A DNA stretch of 12,259 nt, from the NCBI GenBank assembly GCA_027311205.1, contig DAICZI010000014.1:1-12259 (forward strand), given 5' to 3'. The position numbers and the translations under genes are program-made. Numbering within the stretch: position 1 is the stretch's first letter; every line of letters begins with the position of its first letter. This DNA comes from Beijerinckiaceae bacterium (GTDB lineage: Bacteria > Pseudomonadota > Alphaproteobacteria > Rhizobiales > Beijerinckiaceae). This document shows positions 1-7,227 of the stretch, piece after piece. The notes beneath the pieces are model-generated. The model saw only the letters and a program-made list of their open reading frames with translations. It made no database searches and was not told the DNA's origin.

Positions 1-3000
1 AGATAGAGCGGCCCGCCGGCCTTCGGGCCCGTGCCGGAAAGCCGGGAACCGCCGAAGGGTTGCACGCCGACGTTGGCGCCGATCATGTTTCGGTTGATGT
101 AAAGATTGCCGGCATCGGCATCAGCGCTGATTTCGGCGATGGTTTCATCCAGCCGCGTATGCAGGCCAAAGGTCAGGCCGAAATTCCTGGCATTGAGCTG
201 GTCGAGAAGCTGATGCAGTTCCTTGCGTCTGAAGCGCACGACATGCAGCACCGGGCCGAAGACTTCTTCGGCGAGATCATTGGCGGAGCCCAGTTCGATC
301 AAGGTCGGCGCAACGAAATGGCCTTGCGCTGGCAGCGCCATGGGCGCTTGTGTCACACGAAAACCGCGCGCCCGCATCGCCTCGATATGGGCGAGAATGC
401 CAGCTTTGGCCTCAGCTTCAATCACCGGGCCGATGTCAGTGGCAAGGTCGGCAGGATCGCCCAGGCGCAATTCAGCCATCGCGCCTTTCAGCATTTTGAG
501 CGTGGCGTCGGCACAATCATCCTGCACGCAGAGCAATCGCAGCGCCGAACAGCGCTGGCCCGCCGAATCGAAGGCGGAGAGCAGCACATCCTGCACCACC
601 TGCTCGGTCAAGGCTGAAGAATCAACGATCATGGCATTGATGCCGCCGGTTTCGGCAATGAGGGTCACGGGCTGGCCGCCGGGTGTCAGCCGGTCGCCCA
701 AGGACCTGGCGATAGCGCGCGCCACGGGTGTCGATCCCGTAAAGATCACGCCCGCAACAGCGGCGTCAGCCACCAGCGCCGCGCCCGTGCGCCCGTCGCC
801 AGGCACAAAAGCCAGGACGGATTCCGGCACGCCCGCACCATGCAACAGCGCAACAGCGGCCGCGGCGACCAGAGGCGTTTGCTCGGCAGGTTTGGCGACA
901 ACGCCATAGCCCGCCACCAGCGCCGCTGCGACCTGGCCGGTGAAAATCGCCAAAGGGAAATTCCATGGGCTGATACAGGCGATGACGCCTGACGCAGGTG
1001 CCTGGCCCGCCAGCCAACGCTCGGCCTCGGCGGCGTAATAACGCAGGAAATCAACCGCTTCACGCACTTCGGCCAAGGCATTCGCCAATGTGCGCCCGGC
1101 CTCCCGGGTGATCAGGATGGCAAATTCATCGCGGCGCGCCTCCAGCGCATCGGCGGCCCGGCGCAAAATTGCGGCGCGCGCCAGAGGCCCCGATGCCGCC
1201 CAGCCCCTTGCTGCCGCCGCTGCGGCGCTGACGGCCGATGCCACACCTGCAGTCTCTGTGTCACGGACATGGCCGAGCACGCGATCAGGATAGGCCGGAT
1301 TGTGGATCGCCCGGCCTGCAACCTGCCCTGTTTGCGGCTCAGGCACGCGCGCCAATGCAGCTTGCAGTTCCGCGATGCGGTCTTCATTGGCCAGATCGCT
1401 GCCGCGCGAATTGGCCCTTGTTGCGCCAAACAGCATCAAGGGGGGCGTGATGCGTGGGTCAGGCGCGCCGAGCGGTGTGACGGCTTCAGCAAGCGCCACC
1501 GGATCAGCGGCGAGGTCTTCATCAGACAGCGCCCCATCTTGCAGGCGGTTGACGAAGGAAGAATTGGCCCCATTCTCCAACAGGCGGCGCACCAGATAGG
1601 CGAGCAGGGTTTCATGCGAGCCAACGGGCGCATAAATGCGGCAGGGCCGGTCGAGCTGATCCTTGCCGACAACCTGCTCATAAAGCGCCTCGCCCATGCC
1701 GTGCAGGCATTGGAACTCATAGCGCCCCTCGTGCCATTCCGGTCCGGCGGCCACCAGCACGCTGGCCAGCGATTGGGCATTGTGCGTCGCAAATTGCGGA
1801 TAAATCTGGCCCGGCGCGGCCAGCAATTTGCGGGCGCAGGCGAACCAGGCGACATCGGTATGGACTTTGCGGGTAAAGACCGGAAAATCCTCCTGGCCTT
1901 CGACCTGGGCTTTTTTGATTTCGCTGTCCCAATAAGCGCCCTTGACGAGGCGCACCATCAAGCGCCGTTGCGCGCGGGTCGCCAGATCAACCAGCCAATC
2001 AATGACAAAGCTGGCACGGCGCCCATAGGCCTGCACCACAAAGCCGAGACCATTCCATCCGGCCAGATCAGCATCAAGGCTGAGAGCTTCGAGAAGGTCC
2101 AGCGAGAGTTCCAGCCTTTCGGATTCCTCGGCATCAATATTGAGGCCAATGTCGAAGGCTTTGGCTTGCAGGGCCAGTGCTTTCAGGCGCGGCAGCAGTT
2201 CGGCCATGACGCGGGCCTTCTGCGCCCGGCCATAGCGCGGATGCAGCGCCGAAAGCTTGATGGAAATGCCTGGCCCGGCATACGGCCCGGCCTGGCCCGC
2301 AGCGGCACCAATGGCGGCGATGGCCTGCTCATAGGCTTGCAGATACTGCGCGGCATCGTGGCCGGTAAGTGCGGCCTCGCCGAGCATATCATAGGAGAAT
2401 GTAAAGCCGCGCGCCTGCTGAGGCTGGCTGCGGCTCAGGGCTTCGGTGATGGTGCGGCCTTTGACGAATTGCTCGCCCATCATGCGCATCGCAAGATCAA
2501 CGCCGCCGCGAATCAACGGTTCACCACCACGCCCGAGCAGGCGGGTCAGGGCGGTTGCGAGGCCGCGCTCGTTGGTGGTCGATACCAGCTTGCCGGTCAG
2601 CACCAGCCCCCAGGTCGCGGCATTGACGAAGAGCGAGGGGCTCTGCCCGACATGGGCGCGCCAATCGCCAGCGCTCAGCTTGTCGCGAATCAGTGCGTCG
2701 CGGGTGGGGGCATCGGGGATACGCAGCAGCGCCTCGGCAAGGCACATCAGCGCGACGCCTTCATCCGACGACAGCGCATATTCGTGGATCAGGCCCTCAA
2801 TGCCACCCCCACGCTTTTTGGCGCGCAGGCGGTGCACCAGATCAAGGGTGATCTTGCGCACCTCGGCGGCCGCTCCGGGCGACAGACGCGCCAGATCAAC
2901 CAAAGGCGGCAGGCAGCTTGTTTCGGAACGGCGGGTTGCGGCGGTGATCGCAGCGCGAAGCGGCGTTTGCTGCGCCATGCCTGCGCGCCCTGCCCCAGGC

Positions 3001-3011
3001 TGGCGGGTCAT
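1..3011 (-). CDS. putA: Bifunctional proline dehydrogenase / L-glutamate gamma-semialdehyde dehydrogenase PutA (3' end outside window)
   Basis: PutA oxidises proline to P5C with FAD in its PRODH domain, then oxidises glutamate semialdehyde to glutamate with NAD in its ALDH domain. 1003 codons are visible. PRODH motifs include ISIKLSALHPRY (about 249-260), NIDAEESERLE (about 291-301), LVKGAYWD and the arginine pair R475-R476 in LVRRLLENGANSSF, matching the E. coli R555/R556 pair that binds the substrate carboxylate. The ALDH domain shows SPWNFPLAIFTGQ, E787 in AETGG, catalytic C821 in DSAGQRCSALR, and FGGSRLSGTGPKAGGP at the window edge. There is no ribbon-helix-helix domain before PRODH, so this PutA should not repress itself. 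The position of C821 suggests a short type A enzyme (Bradyrhizobium PutA is 999 residues) lacking only about 25 residues here; a C-terminal extension cannot be excluded. The ATG at 3011 overlaps the stop of the upstream gene (ATGA), implying translational coupling. M12 is an alternative start. Confidence 0.96.
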   Translation of the reverse strand, partial: MTRQPGAGRAGMAQQTPLRAAITAATRRSETSCLPPLVDLARLSPGAAAEVRKITLDLVHRLRAKKRGGGIEGLIHEYALSSDEGVALMCLAEALLRIPDAPTRDALIRDKLSAGDWRAHVGQSPSLFVNAATWGLVLTGKLVSTTNERGLATALTRLLGRGGEPLIRGGVDLAMRMMGEQFVKGRTITEALSRSQPQQARGFTFSYDMLGEAALTGHDAAQYLQAYEQAIAAIGAAAGQAGPYAGPGISIKLSALHPRYGRAQKARVMAELLPRLKALALQAKAFDIGLNIDAEESERLELSLDLLEALSLDADLAGWNGLGFVVQAYGRRASFVIDWLVDLATRAQRRLMVRLVKGAYWDSEIKKAQVEGQEDFPVFTRKVHTDVAWFACARKLLAAPGQIYPQFATHNAQSLASVLVAAGPEWHEGRYEFQCLHGMGEALYEQVVGKDQLDRPCRIYAPVGSHETLLAYLVRRLLENGANSSFVNRLQDGALSDEDLAADPVALAEAVTPLGAPDPRITPPLMLFGATRANSRGSDLANEDRIAELQAALARVPEPQTGQVAGRAIHNPAYPDRVLGHVRDTETAGVASAVSAAAAAARGWAASGPLARAAILRRAADALEARRDEFAILITREAGRTLANALAEVREAVDFLRYYAAEAERWLAGQAPASGVIACISPWNFPLAIFTGQVAAALVAGYGVVAKPAEQTPLVAAAAVALLHGAGVPESVLAFVPGDGRTGAALVADAAVAGVIFTGSTPVARAIARSLGDRLTPGGQPVTLIAETGGINAMIVDSSALTEQVVQDVLLSAFDSAGQRCSALRLLCVQDDCADATLKMLKGAMAELRLGDPADLATDIGPVIEAEAKAGILAHIEAMRARGFRVTQAPMALPAQGHFVAPTLIELGSANDLAEEVFGPVLHVVRFRRKELHQLLDQLNARNFGLTFGLHTRLDETIAEISADADAGNLYINRNMIGANVGVQPFGGSRLSGTGPKAGGPLY

Positions 3012-4060
3012 GGGCGGTGCCTCTGGCGGGTAGTTTCAAGATAGCCGAACAGGTCTTTCGGGTTGGCCTGGTTCGGCACGAGGGCCAAAGGTTGTCCAAG
3101 GCCCAAATCACCTGCGGCCTCGTTGATGACGTGCAGGCTGGAAAAATCCTCCAGCGCGAAGCCGACCGAATCAAAAATCGTCACCTGTTCCGATGACCGG
3201 CGGCCCGGCCTCGAACCTTCGAGCACTTGCCATAATTCGGTGACGGGAAAATCGCGAGGCATTTGCTGGATATCCCCTTCGATTCGGGTCTGCGGTTCAT
3301 ACTCCACGAAAACCGCACCACGATGCAACACTTGAGGCTGCAATTCGGTTTTGCCAGGGCAATCACCGCCAACCGCGTTGATGTGCACGCCCGCCTCCAC
3401 CATGTCTGCCGTGATGACGGTGGCATTGGATTTATCGCCCGTGATGGTGGTGATGATATCGGCGCCTTGCACGGCCGCGCGCGCCGTGGCGCAGATTTCG
3501 AGCGTCAGCATTGGCACGGTGCGCAAGTTATGCACGAGTTTGGCAGTGGCTGCCTGGTCGATATCATAGAGTTGCAGACGGTCAATGCCGAGTTGGTAAT
3601 GGAAGGCCAGGGCCTGAAATTCGCTTTGTGCGCCATTGCCAATCAACGCCATGCAGCGGGCGTCGGGCCTCGCCAGCACGCGGGCGGCCATCACCGAGGT
3701 CGCGGCTGTGCGCAGTGCCGTCGTCAGGGTCAGTTCGCTCAACACCTGTGGCAGGCCCGTCGCAACCTCGGCGAGGACCCCGAATGCCATGACTGTCGGC
3801 AGGCCCAGCAAAGGGTTGGCGGGGTGGCCGTTCACATATTTGAAGCTGTAGGTGCGGGCATCGGCAATCGGCATGAGTTCGATGACGCCGCCGGGTGAAT
3901 GGCTGGCAAGGCGGGGGGCTTTGTCGAATTCAGGCCAACGGCGAAAGTCGGCCTCAAGGCGCGCCACCAGGCGGTTGAGCAAGGCTGGCATGCCAAGGCT
4001 GCGGATGATGGTGGCGACATCCAGCGTGCTGATGAACATCGTGGGCGTTGCGTGAGACAT
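3008..4060 (-). CDS. ocd: Ornithine cyclodeaminase (ornithine to proline + ammonia)
   Basis: This 350-residue protein matches the ornithine cyclodeaminase/mu-crystallin family, which converts L-ornithine to L-proline with catalytic NAD in the cytoplasm. Visible motifs are R50 in APRLAS, K74 in SFKYVNGHPANP, R117 in TALRTAATS, the Rossmann motif IGNGAQSEFQ (140-149), D166/D168 in LYDID at the end of the second strand, D233 in AVGGDCPGKTEL, and FDSVGFALED (296-305). R50, K74, R117 and D233 sit five residues beyond the substrate and catalytic residues I recall for Pseudomonas putida OCD (R45, K69, R112, D228). That agreement, and the bacterial FDSVGFALED signature, favour true OCD over the alanine dehydrogenase or SbnB-like relatives. 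The ATG at 4060 has a GAGG ribosome site at 4069-4072 with 8-base spacing. The frame stays open upstream to 4312, but that part runs through the divergent regulator. It is the first gene of an ocd-putA operon and its product feeds PutA. Confidence 0.93.
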   Translation of the reverse strand: MSHATPTMFISTLDVATIIRSLGMPALLNRLVARLEADFRRWPEFDKAPRLASHSPGGVIELMPIADARTYSFKYVNGHPANPLLGLPTVMAFGVLAEVATGLPQVLSELTLTTALRTAATSVMAARVLARPDARCMALIGNGAQSEFQALAFHYQLGIDRLQLYDIDQAATAKLVHNLRTVPMLTLEICATARAAVQGADIITTITGDKSNATVITADMVEAGVHINAVGGDCPGKTELQPQVLHRGAVFVEYEPQTRIEGDIQQMPRDFPVTELWQVLEGSRPGRRSSEQVTIFDSVGFALEDFSSLHVINEAAGDLGLGQPLALVPNQANPKDLFGYLETTRQRHRP

Positions 4061-4139
4061 GAATTCAACCTCGGCGAGAGCAGCCAAAACCGCCGCCAGT
4101 CTCGCGCCTGCGCGTGACAGGTGCCAGTCGATAGAATGC

Positions 4140-4167
4140 GCGACAACCGGCCCGCATCTGCTATTAT
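4140..4167 (+). promoter_or_regulatory. Candidate sigma70-type promoter of the Lrp-family regulator
   Basis: A GCGACA element at 4140-4145 (4 of 6 matches to TTGACA) and TATTAT at 4162-4167 (5 of 6 matches to TATAAT) are separated by 16 bases. Transcription would start near 4174 and leave a leader of about 26 bases before the ATG at 4200. The -10 lies inside the inverted repeat, which suits autorepression. Confidence 0.4.
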
Positions 4168-4173
4168 AGCAGA
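4157..4173. promoter_or_regulatory. 17-bp perfect inverted repeat, candidate operator of the Lrp-type regulator
   Basis: The sequence TCTGCTAT-T-ATAGCAGA has two 8-base arms around a single central base and is perfectly symmetrical. It lies between the divergent ocd and Lrp-family genes, starting 97 bases upstream of ocd and ending 27 bases upstream of the regulator. It covers a TATAAT on the minus strand and a TATTAT on the plus strand. Length, symmetry and AT-rich core fit an Lrp/AsnC site in general terms, but it matches the E. coli Lrp consensus only partly. Its use as the operator is inference. Confidence 0.6.
4163..4168 (-). promoter_or_regulatory. Candidate -10 element of the ocd-putA promoter
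   Basis: The minus strand reads a perfect TATAAT here, inside the 17-bp inverted repeat. I see no good -35 element 16-19 bases upstream. That pattern fits a promoter needing an activator, here presumably the divergent Lrp-type protein. The leader to the ocd start at 4060 would be close to 95 bases. Confidence 0.4.
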
Positions 4174-4199
4174 AGTTCTTGTCATTTTGGCATTTCATC

Positions 4200-4616
4200 A
4201 TGGATAGCACTGACCATCGGCTCATCGCGCTGCTGCGCCATAATGCCCGCCTCAGCATCGCTGATCTGGCGACGAAGCTCGCTGTGTCACGCGGCACGGT
4301 CAGCAATCGCATGCGTCGTCTGGAAAAGGATGGCGCGATCCAGGGTTACACGCTGAAAGAGGCCGGGGCTGAGTTTGCCGACGTGCGCGCCTGGATGATG
4401 GTTCAGATCGAGGGCACGCAGACCCGGCGCATCGTCGCAGCCCTGCTCGGCGAACCAGGGGTCACAGGTGTGCATGACACCAATGGCCGCTGGGATCTGC
4501 TGGCGGAAATCGCCTGCGTTAGCATGCCGGAACTCTCCGCTTTGCTCGGCCGCATCCGCATGATCAAGGGCATCCAGTCGACCGAGACGTCCATTCACCT
4601 GGCGAGTTTTCGTTAG
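4200..4616 (+). CDS. Lrp/AsnC-family transcriptional regulator, probably of the ocd-putA operon
   Basis: The 138-residue protein opens with the family's usual pattern, an aspartate-led helix (DSTDHRLIALLRHNARLS), followed by a helix-turn-helix at about residues 20-40 (IADLATKLAVSRGTVSNRMRRLE) and a C-terminal RAM-type ligand and assembly domain from about residue 60. Length is slightly below the usual 145-165. The ATG at 4200 is preferred; an in-frame TTG lies at 4179, and neither has a strong Shine-Dalgarno sequence. It is divergent from ocd-putA, and PutA here lacks its own DNA-binding domain. Lrp-type PutR proteins activate putA in alphaproteobacteria such as Agrobacterium and Rhodobacter, so a PutR-like role with proline or ornithine as ligand is a reasonable inference. 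The ligand cannot be read from the sequence. Its end faces ftsX across 37 bases with no convincing terminator. Confidence 0.88.
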   Translation: MDSTDHRLIALLRHNARLSIADLATKLAVSRGTVSNRMRRLEKDGAIQGYTLKEAGAEFADVRAWMMVQIEGTQTRRIVAALLGEPGVTGVHDTNGRWDLLAEIACVSMPELSALLGRIRMIKGIQSTETSIHLASFR

Positions 4617-4653
4617 GAAGCCTGCAGAGCTCAAGTATCCGGAACGCTACTTC

Positions 4654-5634
4654 TCAATAAAGCCCGCGCAGGTGACGGATCACGACTGAGCGCGACATGA
4701 AGGCGGTGAGCAGGGCGATGCCGACGGCGATGAGGGCGATCACGCCATAGCCGCGCCCACCGATGGAGAAGGAGCCGAACAGCGCCCGCAATTGGTCACC
4801 GCCTGCTGTTGCGGTGGCAAAGTGCTCGAAAAGACCCGCAGCCGCATAGATCAGCACCGCCAGAGCGGCACCAACCCCCGCTCCCGTCGCGCCCAGGCGC
4901 AGAAAATGCCCCTGAAATTCGCGCGCGATATAGGCATCGGTCGCACCCACAAAATGCAGCACGTCGATAATATCGCGATTGCCGGCCATGGCCCCGCGCG
5001 TGGCAAAGCCCACCGCCAAAGCGGTGGCGACCAACACCAGGATAAAGACCAGCGCCGCGCCGGTCTCCATCGTCCCCGCCATGGTATCGAGCCGTTGCAG
5101 CCAAAGGCGGTGGTCATCGAGGCTAGCGCTTGGCACGCCTTCGGCGAGTTTGGCGGTCAGCGTTTTCAAGTCCGGGACCACGCCTGTGCCCAGCTTGAGA
5201 ATAATCATCCGTGGCACGGGCAAATCATCAAAATTCAGGCCCGAGCCCAGCCACGGCTGCAACAGGCGCTCCGATTCTGTCTTGCTGAAGATGCGCGCCG
5301 AGGCGATGCCTTTGGTGGCTCTGGCCAAAGCGGCTGCGGTGGCGGCATCCTTGTCAAGCGAGCGGCCCTGGGCCGGGCGCACTTGAATAGTCATTTCGCG
5401 CGCCACCTGATTCTGCCAGCCATGCGAGGCCTGCGCCACCAAAAACGCCGCGCCAGCGCTGAGCGCCGCCAAAAACGTCATGATTGCCACCACCGTCACC
5501 AGCGCGCGGCCAGAAATGGTGTCGCGTTGCACCAGCGGCACACCGCGCCGTGAGAATATTTCACCAGAAGCGGTATCGGACGCCGACGATCTGGGAAACA
5601 AGGCTCGTTTTTGTAGCAAGGCTAAGACTTTCAA
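4654..5634 (-). CDS. ftsX: Cell division ABC transporter, permease subunit FtsX
   Basis: FtsX is the membrane half of the FtsEX complex, which couples ATP hydrolysis at the division septum to activation of peptidoglycan hydrolases. About four membrane segments are visible, at residues 44-69, 192-210, 247-269 and 297-315 counted from the TTG at 5634. An outward loop of about 120 residues lies between the first two, and a family-typical RDIIDVLHFVGATDAYIARE stretch begins near residue 220. The protein ends HLRGLY. The start is uncertain. No ATG lies between the end of ftsE and the first membrane segment. Candidates are TTG at 5634 (10 bases after the ftsE stop, chosen), ATG at 5679 (35-base overlap) and TTG at 5709. 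It follows ftsE directly, as in most bacteria. The identity is firm and the start is not. Confidence 0.9.
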   Translation of the reverse strand: MKVLALLQKRALFPRSSASDTASGEIFSRRGVPLVQRDTISGRALVTVVAIMTFLAALSAGAAFLVAQASHGWQNQVAREMTIQVRPAQGRSLDKDAATAAALARATKGIASARIFSKTESERLLQPWLGSGLNFDDLPVPRMIILKLGTGVVPDLKTLTAKLAEGVPSASLDDHRLWLQRLDTMAGTMETGAALVFILVLVATALAVGFATRGAMAGNRDIIDVLHFVGATDAYIAREFQGHFLRLGATGAGVGAALAVLIYAAAGLFEHFATATAGGDQLRALFGSFSIGGRGYGVIALIAVGIALLTAFMSRSVVIRHLRGLY

Positions 5635-5644
5635 AAGCTTACCA

Positions 5645-6316
5645 TCATCGATTCGGTTCAAAGACGTGCAAACGACCATCGGCCAGAACGAGCCGTTTGG
5701 CTCCGGCAAACTGCTCCATCAGGCCCAGATCATGGGTGGCAATAACCACGGATGTGCCGGAGCGGTGCAATTCGGCAAAGAGCCGCAGCAAGCGGCGGGC
5801 GAGTGTCGGGTCAACATTGCCGGTTGGTTCGTCGGCCAGCAGCAATTCCGGCCGTCCGATCAGCGCCCGCGCGATGGCGGTGCGCTGTTTTTCGCCCCCC
5901 GAAAGCACGGCAGGATGCACGCGCATCCTGTCCCCGAGGCCAACCCATTGCAGCAACTCGATCACTTCGGGGCCGTATTTTGATTCGGGCTGGCCGAGCA
6001 CGCGCAGCGGCAGAGCCACATTATCATAGACGGTGAGGTGGTCGAGCAGGCGAAAATCCTGGAAAACCACGCCAATGCGGCGGCGCGCGGCGGTGACTTG
6101 CGCCTTGCTGAAGGTTTCGACATCGGCACCAAACAGGTTGATGTGGCCGCTTGTGGGCTTCAGTGCCATGAGCATCAGACGCAGCAACGAGGTTTTGCCC
6201 GCACCCGAGGGGCCGGTCAGAAACTGGAATGAATGATGATCGATGGCAAAATTGACATCGCGCAGCGTCTCCCGCTCGCCATCATAGCTCAGCGCGACGT
6301 TCTCAAACCGAACCAA
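5645..6316 (-). CDS. ftsE: Cell division ATP-binding protein FtsE
   Basis: FtsE is the cytoplasmic ATPase of the FtsEX divisome complex. Numbered from the TTG start, the protein shows Walker A GPSGAGKTS (35-43), Q-loop Q86 in VVFQDFRLL, signature LSGGEKQR (138-145), Walker B LLLADE with PTGNVD (158-169) and H195 in ATHD. The FQFLTGPSGAGKTSLLRL stretch is typical of FtsE. The TTG at 6316 is chosen because it gives the (M)VRFENV N-terminus usual in alphaproteobacterial FtsE and has AAAGGA 9 bases upstream. The ATG at 6343 would add nine residues and has no ribosome site. At 223 residues the length is normal for FtsE. ftsX follows in the same operon. The divergent neighbour is a zinc-ribbon membrane protein. 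Confidence 0.93.
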   Translation of the reverse strand: MVRFENVALSYDGERETLRDVNFAIDHHSFQFLTGPSGAGKTSLLRLMLMALKPTSGHINLFGADVETFSKAQVTAARRRIGVVFQDFRLLDHLTVYDNVALPLRVLGQPESKYGPEVIELLQWVGLGDRMRVHPAVLSGGEKQRTAIARALIGRPELLLADEPTGNVDPTLARRLLRLFAELHRSGTSVVIATHDLGLMEQFAGAKRLVLADGRLHVFEPNR

Positions 6317-6325
6317 TGAGCCGAT

Positions 6326-6331
6326 TCCTTT
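6326..6331 (-). promoter_or_regulatory. Ribosome binding site that supports the TTG start of ftsE
   Basis: The minus strand reads AAAGGA, 9 bases before the TTG at 6316. No comparable site precedes the upstream in-frame ATG at 6343. Confidence 0.5.
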
Positions 6332-6363
6332 GTGCGAGTGCATGCCGAGGCGGCAGGCATAAC

Positions 6364-6375
6364 TTAACCTTAACC
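6364..6375 (+). promoter_or_regulatory. Tandem TTAACC hexamers between divergent ftsE and zinc-ribbon gene
   Basis: Two copies of TTAACC lie head to tail, followed by ATAAT. TTAACC resembles the half-site of the alphaproteobacterial cell-cycle regulator CtrA. The two copies are 2 bases apart (TTAA-N2-TTAA) instead of the N7 spacing of a full CtrA box, so binding is uncertain. The site could serve either divergent unit. Confidence 0.3.
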
Positions 6376-6450
6376 ATAATAGCGCTCAATGACATCGTTC
6401 CTGAACGGCTTTCCGTCGGGTTGTCCAGCCTTCTTTCAGGTCACTGACCG

Positions 6451-7227
6451 ATGATCATTGAATGTCCCGCCTGCACTTCCACGTATCATATCAGCCACGC
6501 CTGGCTTGGCGATGAGGGGCGGCGCATGCGCTGTGCCGCCTGCCGCCACATCTGGCTCTGCACGCCAGCGGCACCCGAACCGCCGAATGAGGATGATGCG
6601 CTTGCCCACAGGCTGTCAATCACCAGCCTATCGGAAGCGGCGGTGCGCGCCAGCGCCAGTGACTTGCGCGTCGAAGCCTCAAGTGACCGGTCGCTTCCGC
6701 CGAGCTATGAGGAGGTTTACGGCTTGCACATTCCCGGCAACCCCGTGGCCAGGCCACGCGGGCGGAACTTCCTGCGCCTGGTGCCATCGCCCGGCCTGGT
6801 GGCAATCGTCATGGCGGTTGGTGCTGGCATGGCCGCCATCGGTTTCAGGGCCACCATTGTCGCGGCTGTGCCCGCAACCAGGCTCGCCTATGCGGCGATG
6901 CGGCTGCCGGTCAATCCGCTGGGCCTTCGGCTCGAACACGTCGCCTCCACCATCAGCCAGCAAGGATCACACAAGGTTCTGGCGGTGACGGGTGAAATCA
7001 CCAATCTAAGCCGCCAGCATACAAACGTGCCACCGCTGCGAATCTCGGTGCGTGGGGCCGATGGCCACAATCTTTATGCATGGCTGAGCCATCCCGGCAC
7101 GAACGGACTTGCCAGCGGCCAGCACATGTCGTTTAACGCACGTCTTGCCTCGCCGCCAAAGGGTGCGCGCAACGTTGCGGTAAATTTCGCCACGGGGCTT
7201 ACTGAAACGGCGGAGTTGTCCCGATGA
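6451..7227 (+). CDS. MJ0042-type zinc-ribbon, single-pass membrane protein with DUF3426-like C-terminus
   Basis: This 258-residue protein has three parts. An N-terminal zinc ribbon has cysteines C5, C8, C28 and C31 (CPAC and CAAC) and a trailing W35, as in MJ0042 finger-like domains. A low-complexity linker covers about residues 37-105. A hydrophobic segment at about 115-132 precedes a C-terminal region (about 165-255) with the LAVTGEITNLS, PLRISVRGADG and LASGQHMSFNARLASPP pattern of DUF3426-like domains. This predicts a cytoplasmic zinc domain anchored in the inner membrane with the C-terminal domain outside. The molecular function is unknown. The ATG at 6451 is preceded by AGG about 10 bases away. 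Its stop overlaps the hpt start as ATGA, so hpt translation is probably coupled. It is divergent from ftsEX, and a link to envelope or division work is only suggested by position. Confidence 0.85.
   Translation: MIIECPACTSTYHISHAWLGDEGRRMRCAACRHIWLCTPAAPEPPNEDDALAHRLSITSLSEAAVRASASDLRVEASSDRSLPPSYEEVYGLHIPGNPVARPRGRNFLRLVPSPGLVAIVMAVGAGMAAIGFRATIVAAVPATRLAYAAMRLPVNPLGLRLEHVASTISQQGSHKVLAVTGEITNLSRQHTNVPPLRISVRGADGHNLYAWLSHPGTNGLASGQHMSFNARLASPPKGARNVAVNFATGLTETAELSR

Noticed and set aside
223..909. 228-codon plus-strand open frame at the left end
   Set aside because: It is antisense to the PutA aldehyde dehydrogenase domain, and its Ser/Ala/Arg-rich translation looks like a shadow frame.
1269..3044. 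591-codon plus-strand open frame
   Set aside because: It is antisense to putA, whose protein motifs are unmistakable. Its predicted protein shows no recognisable domain, and long antisense frames are expected in GC-rich coding DNA.
4061..4312. N-terminal extension of ornithine cyclodeaminase up to 4312
   Set aside because: It would overlap the divergent regulator gene and both promoters. The family length and a good ribosome site support the ATG at 4060.
4630..4653. Possible hairpin (AAGTA...TACTT) between the convergent regulator and ftsX genes
   Set aside because: The stem is only five AT-rich pairs with a ten-base loop and no T-run, too weak to call a terminator.
6364..6375. Full CtrA box
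   Set aside because: The two TTAA elements are 2 bases apart, not 7, so only half-site similarity can be claimed.
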